Below are positions 13,387-13,390 of a DNA stretch of 13,390 bases, one piece after another. Position 1 is the first letter of the stretch. The number at the start of each line of letters is the position of its first letter. Position numbers and translations under genes: made by a program. The stretch lies in NCBI GenBank assembly GCA_035293245.1, contig DATDOO010000086.1, forward strand, positions 1 to 13,390, in the 5' to 3' direction. The notes beneath the pieces are model-generated. The model was not told the origin of the DNA and did no database searches. It saw nothing but the letters and a program-made list of their open reading frames with translations. This DNA is from DATDOO01 sp035293245 (GTDB lineage Bacteria > Pseudomonadota > Gammaproteobacteria > Methylococcales > Methylococcaceae).

Positions 13387-13390
13387 GCGC

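Overview
The window looks like a high-GC gammaproteobacterial chromosome. The best guess is a methylotroph or methanotroph of the Methylococcales type. This rests on two accessory genes of PQQ-dependent alcohol oxidation next to an MSHA-type pilus operon, and on the base composition. It is an inference, because no rRNA or other phylogenetic marker is present. Every complete protein gene lies on the minus strand, so transcription runs from the right end to the left. The only plus-strand protein gene is a truncated C-terminus at the left edge.

Right part (13386 down to 7599): the minor-pilin end of an MSHA pilus operon in the canonical order mshC-mshD-mshO-mshP-mshQ. Neighbouring genes overlap by 4 to 17 bases. 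A Uma2-family nuclease gene sits between mshP and mshQ. Three of the four prepilins (MshD, MshO, MshP) have very long leaders of 39 to 42 residues, and each leader is largely translated repetitive DNA: an 80-bp palindrome, an 83-bp palindrome and a 7-bp tandem repeat. A 23-bp palindrome also lies in the signal-peptide region of mshQ.

Middle part (7572 to 3207): a NarX-type sensor kinase starting at TTG, a NarL/LuxR-type response regulator starting at GTG with a 4-base overlap, then a TonB-dependent outer-membrane receptor of 774 residues with an unusually acidic, cysteine-containing insert.

Intergenic region 2526 to 3206 (681 bp): it has no convincing protein gene but appears to hold two small convergent transcription units. 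Each has a good sigma-70-like promoter (TGGACA / TACAAT) and ends in a clear Rho-independent terminator. The plus-strand RNA (about 170 nt) carries runs of ARN triplets typical of Hfq distal-face binding. The minus-strand RNA (about 117 nt) carries a CUCCUCCUCCU anti-Shine-Dalgarno tract, and its promoter overlaps a perfect 8-bp inverted repeat that looks like an operator.

Left part (2525 to 325): a two-gene operon coding for a PQQ-alcohol-dehydrogenase-linked periplasmic binding protein and a periplasmic beta-propeller, joined by an ATGA overlap. The dehydrogenase, cytochrome and ABC transporter genes that normally accompany them are not in the window. Two stem-loops separate this operon from the end of the truncated plus-strand gene.
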